From: Symbiodinium natans
Taxonomy: Eukaryota > Sar > Dinophyceae > Suessiales > Symbiodiniaceae
Assembly: GCA_905221605.1 (NCBI GenBank)
Contig: CAJNDS010001125.1
Location: 1-64,000 of the forward strand
Length of the DNA: 64,000 bases
Direction of reading: 5' to 3'
The notes under the pieces are model-generated. The model did not search any database and was not told the DNA's origin. It worked only from the letters and a program-made list of their open reading frames with translations. The position numbers were made by a program, and so were the translations under genes. Shown piece by piece: positions 1-11,599 of the stretch (position 1 is its first letter; every line of letters starts with the position of its first letter).

Positions 1-560
1 CGCCCAACCCCAAGCCAAAAATGGGTTCCTGAGCCCAAAATTGGCCCGCCCCCCCCCCCCACATGATGTTCACGGCCCAGCAAAGAACACATCTATGGTC
101 AGCTGAGCAAGCCATACAACGCAACCTCGAAAGTTCGCCCGCCGCCGGCCCACGAGATCCCAAAAGGCCCAAAAAGCTGGACGAATTCGCCCAGATCCAC
201 AAAAAATTTGCCCCCAAAGCCCAAATTAGCCCCCAAAACCCAAAATTTCTCCCCAACCAAGCCCAAAATTGAATTGGCTTCTGGAGCCCAAAATTGGCTT
301 TCACAGCCCAAAGCTGGCTCCGGAGGCAAAAATTGGCTCCCACAGCTCAAGACTGGCTCCAAAGCCCAAAATTTGCCCCCAAAGCCCGAAATTGGCACCA
401 AAATTTGCCCCGAAAGCTCAAAATTGCTCCCTAAGCCCAAATTGGCTTCCGAGCCCAAAATTGGCTCCCAGCACCAAAGCCCAAAATTGGCCCCCAACAA
501 AATTGGCCCCAAAGCCCAAAATCCCAAGATTTGCTCCCCAAGCCCAAAATTGGCTCTAGA
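1..560. repeat. Minisatellite of AGCCCAAAATTGGC-like units
   Basis: The first 560 bases are an imperfect tandem array of a short unit close to AGCCCAAAATTGGCTCCC, with variants such as AAATTTGCCCC. The regular unit makes several overlapping open frames on both strands (repeats of PKPKLAPK or NWL type), which I read as by-products of the repeat and not as proteins. The array enters from the left edge, so its full length is unknown. Confidence 0.85.
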
Positions 561-1580
561 GTTTCCATTGAAAATCTCAAAATAATATGAAACTTCTCCG
601 GCAGGCCCCCCCAAAATAGGTCCCAGAAGCACAAGAAACGGACCGGTCCACCGGCCCCACAAAAAGGCACAACAATAGGATCCAAAGTCAAAACTTTCGG
701 TCAAAACTTTCGGTCAAAACGTTCTTGGGACCCAATCCCTATACAATTTCTATAAACCCTGAATCTCGTTCGTCTGCCTCACATACAGTGCTGCTCGCAA
801 GCATTCACAAAACACACGACAACACTGACAAAGTATGGATCTTTGGGCCGGGGGGGGGGGGGCAGCATATATATGCATATATATATATATGTATGTATAT
901 ACATTATGTAATACCGATTCTAGATATACGATATTCATCTACCACACACACACACACTTCACATACCCTCACGCACTGACACCACACTCGTGGCCCAATT
1001 CCAATAGATGAGTTTATACAAATCACGTAGATTCCATTTTCTTTGTCTTCTTCACGATGATGAGTCACTGTTGGCGGTTTCATTTGATTCATTTGCTACA
1101 CCCTGCAACACTTTTGGGGATCGCACGTTGGACATGGCTGCAAGAAAATCGGGAACCCTGCGCTACACTCGCAGCTGTATGTACATGTCTGCAAGCCACG
1201 TTCCGAAGCTGCCTGACATTCCACCGTGGTGGGAACACAGGCCCGAGCCTACTTGAGCATACTCAGAAAATGCCGTACTGCTTCAACATGCTGTAACAAG
1301 TGCCAGCAGCCAGTCCACAGTCTGATCATATACACTTCAATGAGCTCCTGCTCTTGCCTGCGGTTGCGGTTAGGGGGCTGGCTCTTCTTCACGGTTGAAC
1401 ATGCTCTCCCAGGATTTTTCCGACAGCAACTGCTAAGAATGAAGCCAGGTGTTTTGCTAGAATTCGCCACTACGCTGCCACCGCAAGGACACAGCAAGGA
1501 ATTCTGCCTCTGCCAGAGTCCCTTGATGGATGTCCACGGATATCCTTCAAATGAAGACTCATGACCGATAATTGACTAAG
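561..1580. other. Non-coding stretch with G-run, AT and CA microsatellites
   Basis: I see no convincing exon here. The stretch holds a G run near 850-862, an alternating AT/GTAT tract near 865-905, and a short CA repeat near 941-957. A GTCAAAACTTTCG motif is repeated near 687-720. Confidence 0.5.
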
Positions 1581-1604
1581 CCTTACAGGACGAAGCCAGA
1601 ATGT

Positions 1605-1810
1605 AAGTTGACACCTGACAGCACCAGCCGATCTTGCTGGGCCAATACAGCACTCGTGAAGTCGTCCTTGTCGCCAAAGCGCTCCATTGCAGCAGAGATC
1701 GGTGACACCAAATTCTGTTCATAAGACTCCTGGCAAGGGCGCAATTGAACTCTCAGTTGTGTCCAGATAAGATCAAATAAGTAGGTTGGTTCATGTTGTG
1801 CGTGGTCTAC
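1605..1810 (-). CDS. Probable exon, unknown gene
   Basis: The minus strand has an open frame of well-mixed amino-acid composition, reading from about EPTYLFDLIW through FGDKDDFTSAVLAQQ to DRLVLSG. It is followed by CAG|GTGTCAAC, which fits a 5' splice site. It may belong to the same minus-strand gene as the exons at 2.6 and 2.9-3.1 kb. I do not recognise a family. The call rests on composition and a plausible splice site only. Confidence 0.35.
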
Positions 1811-2580
1811 ATCGCTCACAGACCAATGGTCGCACGGCGTCCTTTGTGTTCTTGGATGATGAAAGGTGGTCATCTGCAACATCGCACCCCGCCCTCATCA
1901 GTCATCAAGGCGTAGCAGAGCGCCAGCTATGAAGCACATGTTTGCTAAACCTCCGGCTCCGGCTACAACAAAGTAGTGCAACCACATTCAACACAGTGGT
2001 GTGCCCCGGCAACCTCCTGCAGTCCAAGGAACAACATGCCATGGAAATGCTCTAGAAGGTCCTTGGCTCAACGTAGCTCGAAGTGAGTCCCTGCATGTCA
2101 TGAAGCTGAGGTATCTCGACTCCTGCTTCAATGCACATCGTACTCTTGCCGGTCTTGCTGCAGCTATCTTTGCCCCCAACCTGAATTATCAAGGAAGGCC
2201 AGAGACCCAGCAACTTTTTAGCATTATTTCCCGCTGCAGCAGTGGACGTGGGCTTCCTACAGATTCAAAGGGTCACAAGCCCCAGCCGCGATAAGAGCAT
2301 CCACGCCATCAGGGTCTATGGCTCCAGGTTTTGTCTTCCCAGCTGCACCATGGATCTGTCAGGCGCAAAGTTGGCGTGCATCAACGATGAATGCAGGTTT
2401 ATTTTAGTGCTGACACAAGCCTACAGTCCGACAGTCTCCAGCCTCATGGACCAGCGCGTATGCTGCCAAGCACAAAGGCCTTTGTCGAAAAAACCCAGGA
2501 CAGAGTTATGTGAAAATCGCTTATACTTATTTTCTACTGGGTTTACGGGGTGCTATGTTCTTGCATGTTGTTGCGTCGAG

Positions 2581-2775
2581 TCAGCTGCTGCACAGAGCAT
2601 CGAGCCTGAAGACGCGAGAGTCCAGCAAGCAGTGATTCCGGAACATCAGCCGCCCGATGTCCCTCACGTGGGGCGTGTGCGCTGTGTTCACCTCCTGGCT
2701 TCCCCGAAAGTTGTCAATAGCCATCTCAAGAGGTCCAAGCTGGGCATCCAGGAACAATGTCAGATCCTGCAAGAT
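2581..2775 (-). CDS. Probable exon, unknown gene
   Basis: This is a 64-codon minus-strand frame with convincing protein-like composition, starting LQDLTLFLDAQLGPLEM and containing HVRDIGRLMFRNHCLLDS. It has no low complexity and lies in line with neighbouring minus-strand exons. I recognise no domain. Exon borders were not fixed. Confidence 0.4.
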   Translation of the reverse strand: MLQDLTLFLDAQLGPLEMAIDNFRGSQEVNTAHTPHVRDIGRLMFRNHCLLDSRVFRLDALCSS

Positions 2776-2911
2776 GGAGACTCAAGTAAACAGGGCTGAA
2801 AGTACCACGGGAGAGCTTCACAAGATTCTTGAGATCTGCATGGTCAATTGTGTGGTGTCGGGCAAGGGTTCCAGTTCGTCTTCTCTGGCATCAGGTAGCA
2901 AGACGCTGTGC

Positions 2912-3110
2912 TCAAATCCCCCGATGCTTGGTCAGCCATGGCATGAACGACTGAGGCAAGCAGTGTGGCATGTGTGGCATGGCCTCCAGCTCGCACCACT
3001 CCAGCATGGCGTGCTTCAGGAAGTCGTGACGCGCCCGGTTCAGTCGCAGCCCATCAGCAGCCAAGCTTGGGCTCTCAGTCAGGCAGGAAAGGCCGGACAT
3101 TACTGAACTG
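2912..3110 (-). CDS. Probable exon, unknown gene
   Basis: A minus-strand frame reads SLAADGLRLNRARHDFLK and then HAMLEWCELEAMPHMPH, ending in WLTKHRGI. An overlapping frame just upstream (AALFANLAAQFSNVRPFLPD) is also protein-like, so a splice junction may fall near 3,105. The gene would run leftwards through the exons at 2.6 and 1.7 kb. Function unknown. Confidence 0.35.
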
Positions 3111-3279
3111 CGCCGCCAGATTGGCAAACAAAGCCGCTCCTGATCCAGCGATATGCCACACGAGCCCTGCAAGGGGGATCGGTGATGCATCAGCAAATTC
3201 CAGTCATGGTATGATGACAGTTTTTTTTTTTTTTTCCGAGCCCACCTGCAGCTTGGCTGTATCGGCTGCCACATCTTCT

Positions 3280-5000
3280 AACCTAGCAACATAAAAGGGG
3301 AATTTTGGGGATAAAAACGCCTGCTGTGAACCTATTCTTATGGGGCTTTTGCCTTCACGAAACTACTGATACGAGTATTGGTGCTCGTAAACTCGTTATC
3401 TGTTGGGAGCCATGAAGATATGAACGATAAAAAGGCCCTTCGAGATGCTAGGACATAATAAGGGCAAAGAGACCAGCATGAACTGATTGCATTTTCGGCC
3501 TTCTAACTGAGCTTAAAAGACCTCTTAAATGTGATACTACATTTTTGTATTAGCATCAAGCAATACAGAAGTGAGCGAAGCGAGTGCATGATTCTAACTT
3601 ACTTTACAGAATTTCCCGAATTTTCAGGGCCCCGGACGAAAGCAAGGAGGCACCAAGAGGACGCAAGGGTCGGAAACAAGGGGCTTCGGCTTTCACTCGT
3701 ACGGACGGTTTTGTTGACGCGCTCAACAGGAATGAGTTGCTTTCAAAAGCACCCTCGCGTACTTAAGTGGTCAAAGAAGTTGAAGGTCACAGGGGAGGGG
3801 AGGGAGAAAGGAGGCCCGCCCCCTTCGTAAATTGGTGAACCAAAACGACTAGAGTTGGTTTCAGGCCTCTAGCCGAAGGACTCCAGTCAGGGTCTTGCTG
3901 TCATCATCCAAGTGTACGTAAGTTTTCGGAAAACGCCACACAAGAAAGACAAAACAGTCGAGGTTTCACAAATCCCCTCTGTGTGGCCATAGTTTTACCA
4001 CCGGACTTCTACGATATTATTGCTCAAATTATTTGTCGTAACAGACGGCCCAGATATTGTCACAGTGTAGGTCGTCCTTGTCAGCAGGCACCATGGGAAC
4101 TATTTGCAAATTCGATGCAGCAACAACCGCAGGTAAGCCCCTGCATGGCGACAACTTGCCCTAAGGGAACCTCATACCCAGAACATTTCCACCTGCTTTT
4201 CCTCGAAATTTTGTTGAAGCACAGAAAAGCTGCTTTTGATCCGAAGTCTTATACTAGCAGCCACAAACTTTTGCAGAAGCCTTTATCAAGTCCTCCGTAC
4301 CCCAATGCGGAGCAAAGCGCTGGTCCATCGCCCCTGCATGTGAGGCGCAAAGAGCATGCGCAGCACATCGGGCCCTCAAGCAGAGCTCCTGACATCAAAT
4401 CAGAGCGTCGTGGAGAACGGTGTGATGTGACGCTACTGCTACAGAGTGCACGCGGCTCAAAGAAACATCCGAAGCATACCTTACAGTTCTCAGGCATTTT
4501 GTGGCAGCGATTCATGACAAGGTTCTGGCAAGCCAGCTTTTCAAGGCTACGAGCTGTCAAATCGCCGAGGTTTGTCTCGGTTCCGTTCACAGATCACTTC
4601 CAAGTGTGCGCAACTCAATGGGGCCAGTTCTTCCTAACGCATGAGACCGGGAACCCGTAAGCCGTAATTCAGAGGACCGAACATTTGCTCCCAATCAGAC
4701 GAGCTCATTATGGTTCAGCAGATTTTTTGACCAGCAGTGGGCACATCTGCAACTTGAGAAAGTGTGACCCGCATACCTTTCCTTCCCACGACTCTGATGC
4801 CATGTATATAAACTGTATGGCAATCGGTGAGCATTCTTGTGTCACTATCTCTTCTTGGTCTTGGCCTGAGGCTCACATGCCCATGTCTATATACGAGGAA
4901 TTCACCCGACTCCTCAGAACCTTTTGGCAAGCTAGTTTGGGCGTGGCTATCTGAACTCTCTGCAGTCAGGACCCTGACCGGAGCTTAACCGCTACAGCAC
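3280..5000. other. Stretch without a convincing gene
   Basis: The only long frame is on the plus strand at 3,983-4,660 (225 codons, MAIVLPPDFYDIIAQ...). It shows no domain, membrane segment or repeat, and its strand is opposite to all other recognisable host exons here. It could be chance or a lineage-specific gene. Poly-T occurs near 3,222-3,235. Confidence 0.35.
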
Positions 5001-5006
5001 CAGCAT

Positions 5007-6295
5007 TTACCTTATGATGTGGTCCTCTGTGATGGACTCATAGAGCAGTGCCCAGGAATCAGGCGTGACCATCTTGTGGACCTTATCAAGAGCCGCGAGC
5101 TTCGAGCTACTAGTAGCAGCTGGTAGGACAGAATGAAGGGCAACATGCATTCCCCTACAACTGCAACTTCTTCTTAAAGAGCAGTATATGGCATGATCTG
5201 GCATTGCATTACATTACATGGCTTTGCATGGTGACTGGGCCCCGGACAATACTCTCAATGGATCTTTCCAAAGCATCGGGCAAGGCCTCGACCCGGGCCG
5301 CCAGGCAGTGCGGCTTGACGAAGACTTGTGCAGCGGGAACGTCACCTTCTCCGCGCAAAGGAAGGCCCTCAAACTCCTGCGCCAAAAGCTTTGCCAAGCA
5401 CGTGCGTGCGCACGTGCACATGCGTGCGAACTGGTGGTCTTCTACAGCTTCGGCTAGCCGTGCGAGACATGCGAGATCTCTCTCTCTCTCTCTCTCCAGA
5501 GTCTTTTTCTGAAGTGCTCCTTGCAGCTCTCCTTGCCTTGCTGAGCTGGCATGGTCACCGTGGACTCGGGGCAGGGATCGGGCTCCGTCTCTTTCGTCTT
5601 CTTAATGTCCTTCTTCTCCGGCTGCTCAGCTTCCTTCTTAGACAGCTCCACGGCTAATCTCAGTTGTGCCTCTTCAATATGGCGCGATGCAGCTCCGCGT
5701 TCTTCTGCTTGGGGCTTCTTTGCTTCCGGCTCTGGCTGCGCTTGAGACTCGTTCAACGCGAGCACAGTTGCTTCGTGGGCATCAAGAGTGGGCGTCACAC
5801 TGAAGACCCCACTGCCAGCCCGAGGCAGAGACGTTCCTTTCTTGGAAGTTTCTGAACCCTGAAAATGGGCTCGCATCATCTCTCGATGCTCCTTGCTATG
5901 CCATCGCTGGACCGTCTCGTAGATGTCGTTGACGGCTTCTTCGCTAAGATCAACGGCATCAGAGCGCCCACATCGGAAGCGCATTCCTCAAGCAGCACTC
6001 GCACCAAGCACACAGATCTGTGCAAGTGTCATGACTGCTTGTGGTTTCAGACCTACAGATCTGCCTGGCAAATCTCACCAAACCCGATGGCCTCGCAACA
6101 ATAAGTTTCCATCGGAGTATTAATTATGAGACGCTTTTCGACGATTTCCGTCGGTACTGACCCAATTTGCCCACACTGACATCTTTCCCATCTCCGATGG
6201 CCTGTTCGCTTCGCCGGCTGGTCTTCAAGGTCAGTTTTGGCGTCGGTTGCTCTCTTTCGCTTCTGGCTCGGAAAGGCATCGCTGCTGGATACCAC
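5007..6295 (-). CDS. Multi-exon gene of unknown function
   Basis: Several minus-strand frames in a row look like exons. In transcription order they are about 6,295-6,130 (SSSDAFPSQKRKRATDAK, a basic nuclear-signal-like stretch), 5,984-5,510 (SDAVDLSEEAVNDIYETVQ, followed by a charged KKEAEQPEKKDIKKTKE region), 5,400-5,240 (LAKLLAQEFEGLPLRGEG through PDALERSIESIVRG) and 5,100-5,020 (VHKMVTPDSWALLYESI). A CT microsatellite at about 5,477-5,496 lies between the second and third. The protein would be charged and mostly soluble. I recognise no family, and the exon ends are approximate. Confidence 0.4.
5477..5496. repeat. CT microsatellite
   Basis: A pure run of CT dinucleotides. It lies in a probable intron of the minus-strand gene at 5.0-6.3 kb, where on the sense strand it reads GA. 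Confidence 0.9.
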
Positions 6296-7067
6296 ATCTG
6301 AAGTTGACAGGCCTTATAAGGGAAGCTCATGCGCAACAAGCCTGGTTCCAGCCACATCTGCAGGAGACTATATTTGAATTGTCTGATGTTCTCATCATGC
6401 CGACTTCTTGACCCATGCCGTTTTGATCTAGACTCTAAGGAACTGTGAGAGAGCCTCTGATGGACAAGTCTGAGCTCCAGGCCTAGAGGTCTTAGCAATG
6501 ATTGCAGGGCCTTGCGCAGAGGCGGGGCATGGATGTATATAGCTGTACCGGGACTTATCTTCACTTGGCACCACGGGGTCTTCCTGGCTCTGCCCCTGCC
6601 CCCCCCCCCCCTTTCAGCCGCAGCGCGCCTGCTGGTCATGCTGCAGCGAGGCCCAGCGCAGGAAGGTGGGAACTGCCATGCGGCGGCAAACCTGACGAAA
6701 ACGGGAGGACCGGTCAGATCTCGTGGTAGGCGAAGCTTTGCATCGCTTTGCCCTGGCGGCCTTGGCGCTGAACCATTCCCAGCCGGCGCCTAAGGAAGGC
6801 CCATGCTGAGTCCAAAGTTGACGTCTCACCTGCAAGAAAGAATCGGGGCAAAAAGGAAACGAAAGCCATCAAGCGCCCTCTGTGTTGTGGTACATTGTAG
6901 TGCATTGGCTATGGTGAAAGTAAACTGTCCGATCATCTGACCTTCTAGAAGGGTTTGGGTCGCTGCTTCCACGACTCAGCTTGCAACGGCCGGCCTGCAT
7001 GGCCGCAAGTAAACTGTATCGTAATGCTGGTGGTGCACAGATCATCAATGGATCCCATTCCAGTCGC

Positions 7068-7364
7068 CTACGCAAACAGGCCGGACTGCATGCGCGACAA
7101 CATACAAAAACTCTCAAAGTGCCGCTCGCTGCAATCTGAAAACAGCAAGCAGTATGGATGCACTTCGCACAAGACAAGACACCCTTCCCCGAGTGTTGAT
7201 AAACGACTGGCGACGACAAATAGCAAAGCCTGCCTCATCGCGTTGGACTCGTCCCATTCGGCGAGGGTGCGCAGGCCCCGGTAGTGCTTAGTTGTGCCAC
7301 CCAAGTCTGCAAAGTCCCGCAAGGTCAGTAGACTCCAAAGGCCTTGCCAGCAACGGCTTTGCAT
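7068..7364 (-). CDS. Probable exon, unknown gene
   Basis: A long minus-strand frame reads TLRDFADLGGTTKHYRGL and then AEWDESNAMRQALLFVVA and GEGCLVLCEVHPYCLLF. The composition is that of a globular protein. A neighbouring frame at 7,325-7,440 (DSNEGGFDLLQHFQASRR) may be the upstream exon. No family recognised. Confidence 0.4.
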   Translation of the reverse strand: MQSRCWQGLWSLLTLRDFADLGGTTKHYRGLRTLAEWDESNAMRQALLFVVASRLSTLGEGCLVLCEVHPYCLLFSDCSERHFESFCMLSRMQSGLFA

Positions 7365-7907
7365 CTTCGACTTGCTTGGAAGTGCTGCAACAAATCGAAT
7401 CCGCCTTCATTGGAGTCTACTGCCGCTCGCATCAGTCTGCACAATGGTCTCATTCGAACGGTTGTCACCGCCTCCTTATTCGAGCCGCAGTGGGCGTCTG
7501 AAGCGAGCAAGCTTCGGGACTTAAGCTTCCTTGCGTCTTAGTCTGTACTCGAATTCGATGCAGAAGAGTTCTGATTCCCAGAGCAGCCGTAGCTGCAGAT
7601 CTTGCTCTGTTTGATTCCGCTGAGGCTAGCGTCTGCCGCGAGTGAGTACTAAATAATGACCCAACGACTCAACAATCTGACAAACAAGGCACTTAATTGC
7701 AAGCAGGGAGCTGACAGAAGCAGCACGGAGGAGAGGACCTCGTCGGAGTGCATAGGCACGTTGCAGGCCAAGGCTACAGGAGGTGGGTTGGACTGGCCTC
7801 TGGCGGGCATTCCAGCAGCGGAAAGACCGAGCTGTCATCCTGCAACGGCAAGGACGGCACCACGCATCTCTTGCTGTAGGGAGGATATTACTGCTGATGT
7901 GTACAGC

Positions 7908-8065
7908 TTATATCTGATGGCACTCCACTGTGCTCTCACGCTCCATGCTTGCTACAGTGTCAGCCACCTCCAAAAGGTCTGCAAGCAAGTCGGCTCGCTC
8001 CTCGTTTGGACGCGGTACGCGCAGAGAGACACATGAAATGAGAGACGCACGACTCGGTGAAAGGT
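7908..8065 (-). CDS. Probable exon, unknown gene
   Basis: The minus-strand frame VPRPNEERADLLADLLEV followed by ADTVASMERESTVECHQ looks like a helical protein segment. It sits between the exons at 7.1 and 9.3 kb on the same strand and may belong to the same gene. Confidence 0.3.
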
Positions 8066-9309
8066 CTCCATGCATGGCGTGCATCACAACTGTCTCTCTC
8101 GATCCTCTTGAACTGAAACAGGAAGCTCCAAAGATACCCAAAGGAGTACCTTTTCGTAGGTTGGGTTTGCAATCCGCCACCCGCCTCGAAGGAGAAGTCC
8201 AACTCGTTTGCCAGCGCTGCGTCGTCTGCCTGATCTTGAAACAGCCTACTCCAAGTCAGATTTGCGCCGAGAGGCGGGGGACGAAAGCTCTCGCAGGCAG
8301 ATGGAAAAGTTCTTGTCTGAACTCTGCATCATGAGCACCCCGTTCTGTCTCAATCTCTCTCCCCCCCCCCCCCCCCCCGCTGCTCCGTTGTCATGGCGTT
8401 TCGTGTGGGCCTTGGGAGATGATCCCCAGCCTGGAGAGCCGGAAAGCCCGCATCATGAGCATCAGGGGTCCCTAGTCTCTCCCAAAATGATTTCGGGAAG
8501 AGGGATCTTGAAAATCCCTCTTCCGAGTCCTCGGCGACATCTGCTCCAAAACTGGTCCGGGTGGACGTCCCCCCGTGCGGCCCTTGCCCAAACCCTAAAG
8601 CGGATTAGCCTCAGAGTCTTAAACGGAGGCTGCCCCTTATATAATTTGAAGGGAGCTTTCGACACTATACTACAAGACAGCGCCAGTGAAAGGTGCAAAA
8701 ACCTGGGAGTGAAAAACAGTCAGCAACTGCATGAATGTGACTGTCGTAGTTTCAGGCCAAGTCACCGCTCGCTGCCGCTTATCCAAGAGCCCGAAAATTG
8801 ATGTCATGTTCAAGTTGTGGTCATCAGTGGCTGTCGGCGTAAACTTCCTGCTTCGAACGCTTGTGAGGACTTCTGTTCTTTCCAGAGCTGGTAGCAGTTT
8901 GGAGCTCCTGTGTTTTTGTGGTATCGACTGTGGGCACACAAATATGGCTGCGCAACGGAAAGTGAAAGTTTGACTCCGAACGCTTCGGTCCGCATCTACA
9001 ACCGAGGACATGTCACGAACAGCAGCAGCTTGGACTTGATACAGCCAGAAAACCTTACATCCCGAACCAGCACGAAAAATTGAAAACGTTCTGCCCGTGC
9101 CCCTCAATCTCAAACTTCGCGTACTGTAACGCTGAATCTATGCCTGGACTCTCAAAAGGTTTTCAGATCTTGGCTTACGGAACTGCCGAACCAAATCCTG
9201 CTATGGACGGTTCCGGAACACTAGGTGAGCTCATGACCATACTAGTGGGGCTATCAGGGAGGAGACTACCCAGACCAAACGAGGAGATAGCTGGCCCATT
9301 CATCACGCA

Positions 9310-9725
9310 GTGCCGTTTTGAAACGATTCAGTCCATCCTCGAGCGGCATTGTGGTCCATTGGCCGGCAGGGCGCAGTTGGCTTGCGCGTGCTCTGAATTC
9401 ATGCGGGGGACGGCTCTTGCTTTCTTCCAGGCTGGACATCATATCCAGTGCCGAGCGCACCCCGTCCTTAAGCAGATCGATCTCGGGAGCTTCAGGCCCA
9501 AGGCTCCTGAGGCTCCCAAAGCTCCCGAGGCTCGTGGGCCTGGTAGAGCTGGGACCTCTGAGAGGCGAGGCAAGGGACGTGGACTTTAGCTGACCCTCTA
9601 AAGCCAACTCCGCCGCTTCGCGTGCAGACTCAGAGGCCGACCTCAGATGCTCTCTTGTTGCTTTCTTGTTGAATGGTTCTGCTGGCTGGAATCTGCTGGG
9701 TTTGCTGCATTTTGACATGGTGAGG
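9310..9725 (-). CDS. Probable exon, Ser/Leu-rich, unknown gene
   Basis: The minus-strand frame starts near SKCSKPSRFQPAEPFNKK and runs through a helical part (SASESAREAAELALEGQ) and a Ser/Pro/Gly-rich part (TSLGSFGSLRSLGPEAPE) to LLKDGVRSALDMMSSLEE. It is one of a series of same-strand exons spanning 7-11.6 kb. No known domain is visible. Confidence 0.4.
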
Positions 9726-10299
9726 TTTGTGCGCATTCCACACCTTCTGCGGGTGACCCGCGGTGCAAATCCAAGATCCGGGGTCCGGGCAAGGCGCGTC
9801 GCGCAGCTGACAACTCCTCGGAATTCCGAGCTTAGAAATTGCTTAGAATCTTAGAAGGCCAGCTTCGAATTGGAATTTTGAACTCCCCCTTCCCCCCCGT
9901 TCCAGCCCAATTTTGGCTGGCTCAACATCTGTAGTGTCCAGACCTTCCATGGGAGGATCCAGCGCCCAGGCCACTGTGCCAACATGCGCCAACGGCACAC
10001 CGATACACGGACATTTGTCTGAAGTGACCGAACACATGAAAGCAACAATTTGCACAGAATGACATGGGATACCGGTTCAACTCAAGAAATCTGAAGAATC
10101 AAGTCCAAGGAAGCACATGGCTTCTAGCGGTCCATCAGGGCTGCACGATTGCAACTCAGCTTTCTGGCATCGACCCTTTGCACTTTCCTGTATCGCTAAG
10201 TTTGCGCAGCCAATCGAAAGTACGAAGCCGCGGCTCTTGAAATCCACAATTGACCCCTTGAGCTTGTCTCCTGCGGTCCCTACCGCAGTTCCTTCTGCA

Positions 10300-10480
10300 G
10301 CTTAGGAACATCCAGCAAGTGTGACCGTTCTTCATTCCACAGCGCCCTCCTTCCAAACATTGCAATGCGCGACTGAGACACACCTTGCTTGATCTGCGAA
10401 GCGCTGAGAGGACCCGGCTCTTCACGTATCAGCTTCTTCATCCTGTCCAGAATGTTTTGAAGGCCTCTGGTGTAATCACA
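10300..10480 (-). CDS. Probable exon, unknown gene
   Basis: The minus-strand frame reads YTRGLQNILDRMKKLIRE, then PLSASQIKQGVSQSRIAM and WNEERSHLLDVPKLQKEL. This is among the best protein-like stretches in the left part of the window. It is probably downstream of the exon at 11.0-11.2 kb. Confidence 0.45.
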
Positions 10481-10859
10481 TTCGGATTCTGTGACCCAAA
10501 GACATGCCCAAGTCAAAAGCAGCGACTGCCTAGATGGTGTGCGAAGAACTAAGTTGTCCGCGAATGCACTCGGCTGCCGTGTCTTCTTCCCTCCTGTCTT
10601 GCTGCATGGCTGTTATATCCTGTCTCAAGCTACGAGCATGATTTTGCTGAACTTTGCAAACTGGCAGAGGGCTCTACTCCGCCCTTGCTCGATGGCACCA
10701 GCCGGCACTGATTCCGGTCCAACCCGAGGGGCCTTGGCCCAGGTTGCTCCGACTCCGCAGCCATGGACTCCGACAAGCCCCTGGCCTCTTGGGCCTTTGT
10801 CAAAACGCGAAAAACTTTTCGAAAGTTGAAGCGGAAGCTTCAAGGAAGCATCAAGTAAG

Positions 10860-11190
10860 CCTGAAGTAAACTCAATATGCCGCTGGGCTGCTGCGCCTAC
10901 AATCCCTACAAACCATGCAGGGTGATGTTGCGAGCTGGCTGGAACATCTTTGAAGGCTGGCCACGCATCCTGTTTTGTAGCCCGCGAGAACTCCAACTGG
11001 TATGCCGCGCACAGGATGGATCTGCTCCTTCGTCAGCATCTGTCGAGGCAGGCCAATATTTCTGGATTGCAATCTATATCCAAAATCCTGCGCCTGAACT
11101 GGTTCTTTCGCTAACTCATTGACTTTCGAGGAGGATTCTGCAGTCAGCAGCCTTCTTGCCGCTGCTGCAGAACCTCCATCCGACTCCACT
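10860..11190 (-). CDS. Probable exon pair, unknown gene
   Basis: Two overlapping minus-strand frames are protein-like. The first (11,190-11,000) reads RRLLTAESSSKVNELAKE and IGLPRQMLTKEQIHPVRG. The second (11,010-10,860) reads YQLEFSRATKQDAWPAFK and HPAWFVGIVGAAAQRHIE. A splice junction probably links them near 11,005. No family recognised. Confidence 0.35.
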
Positions 11191-11599
11191 TGATGTTGCC
11201 AAGCGCTGCGAGACGGATGGACACAACACAATTTTCGACACATTTGCTTGAAGTATTGTGCTGGATGGTCACTTTGGTAGACTCCGTACGCCGAGGAATT
11301 CAACCCCAGCAATTGTGCGAGCCACTAGCAACACCTGTGGCCTATGAGGCTTTCAGCCGTGAACAAAGACACGGGATTCAGCCAGCAAGGGCAGCACTTT
11401 CATCCAACCAGGCGAGACTTGTTCGACAGATTCCAACTGAGCTATCGAAATTTACCAGCTGCCCCTTCTTCAAACTCAGGCGTCTTCTGGAAGACTACAG
11501 TGCCTTCCAGTGGCTGGAAGGCAGAACAAAATGCGCCAGGGCAGGGAAGATTCACTGGCGCACTTTAGGGTCTTTACGGTATCTACCATCACTGTCCTT

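Noticed and set aside
99-704. 201-codon minus-strand frame at the left edge
   Set aside because: It is produced by the AGCCCAAAATTGGC minisatellite.
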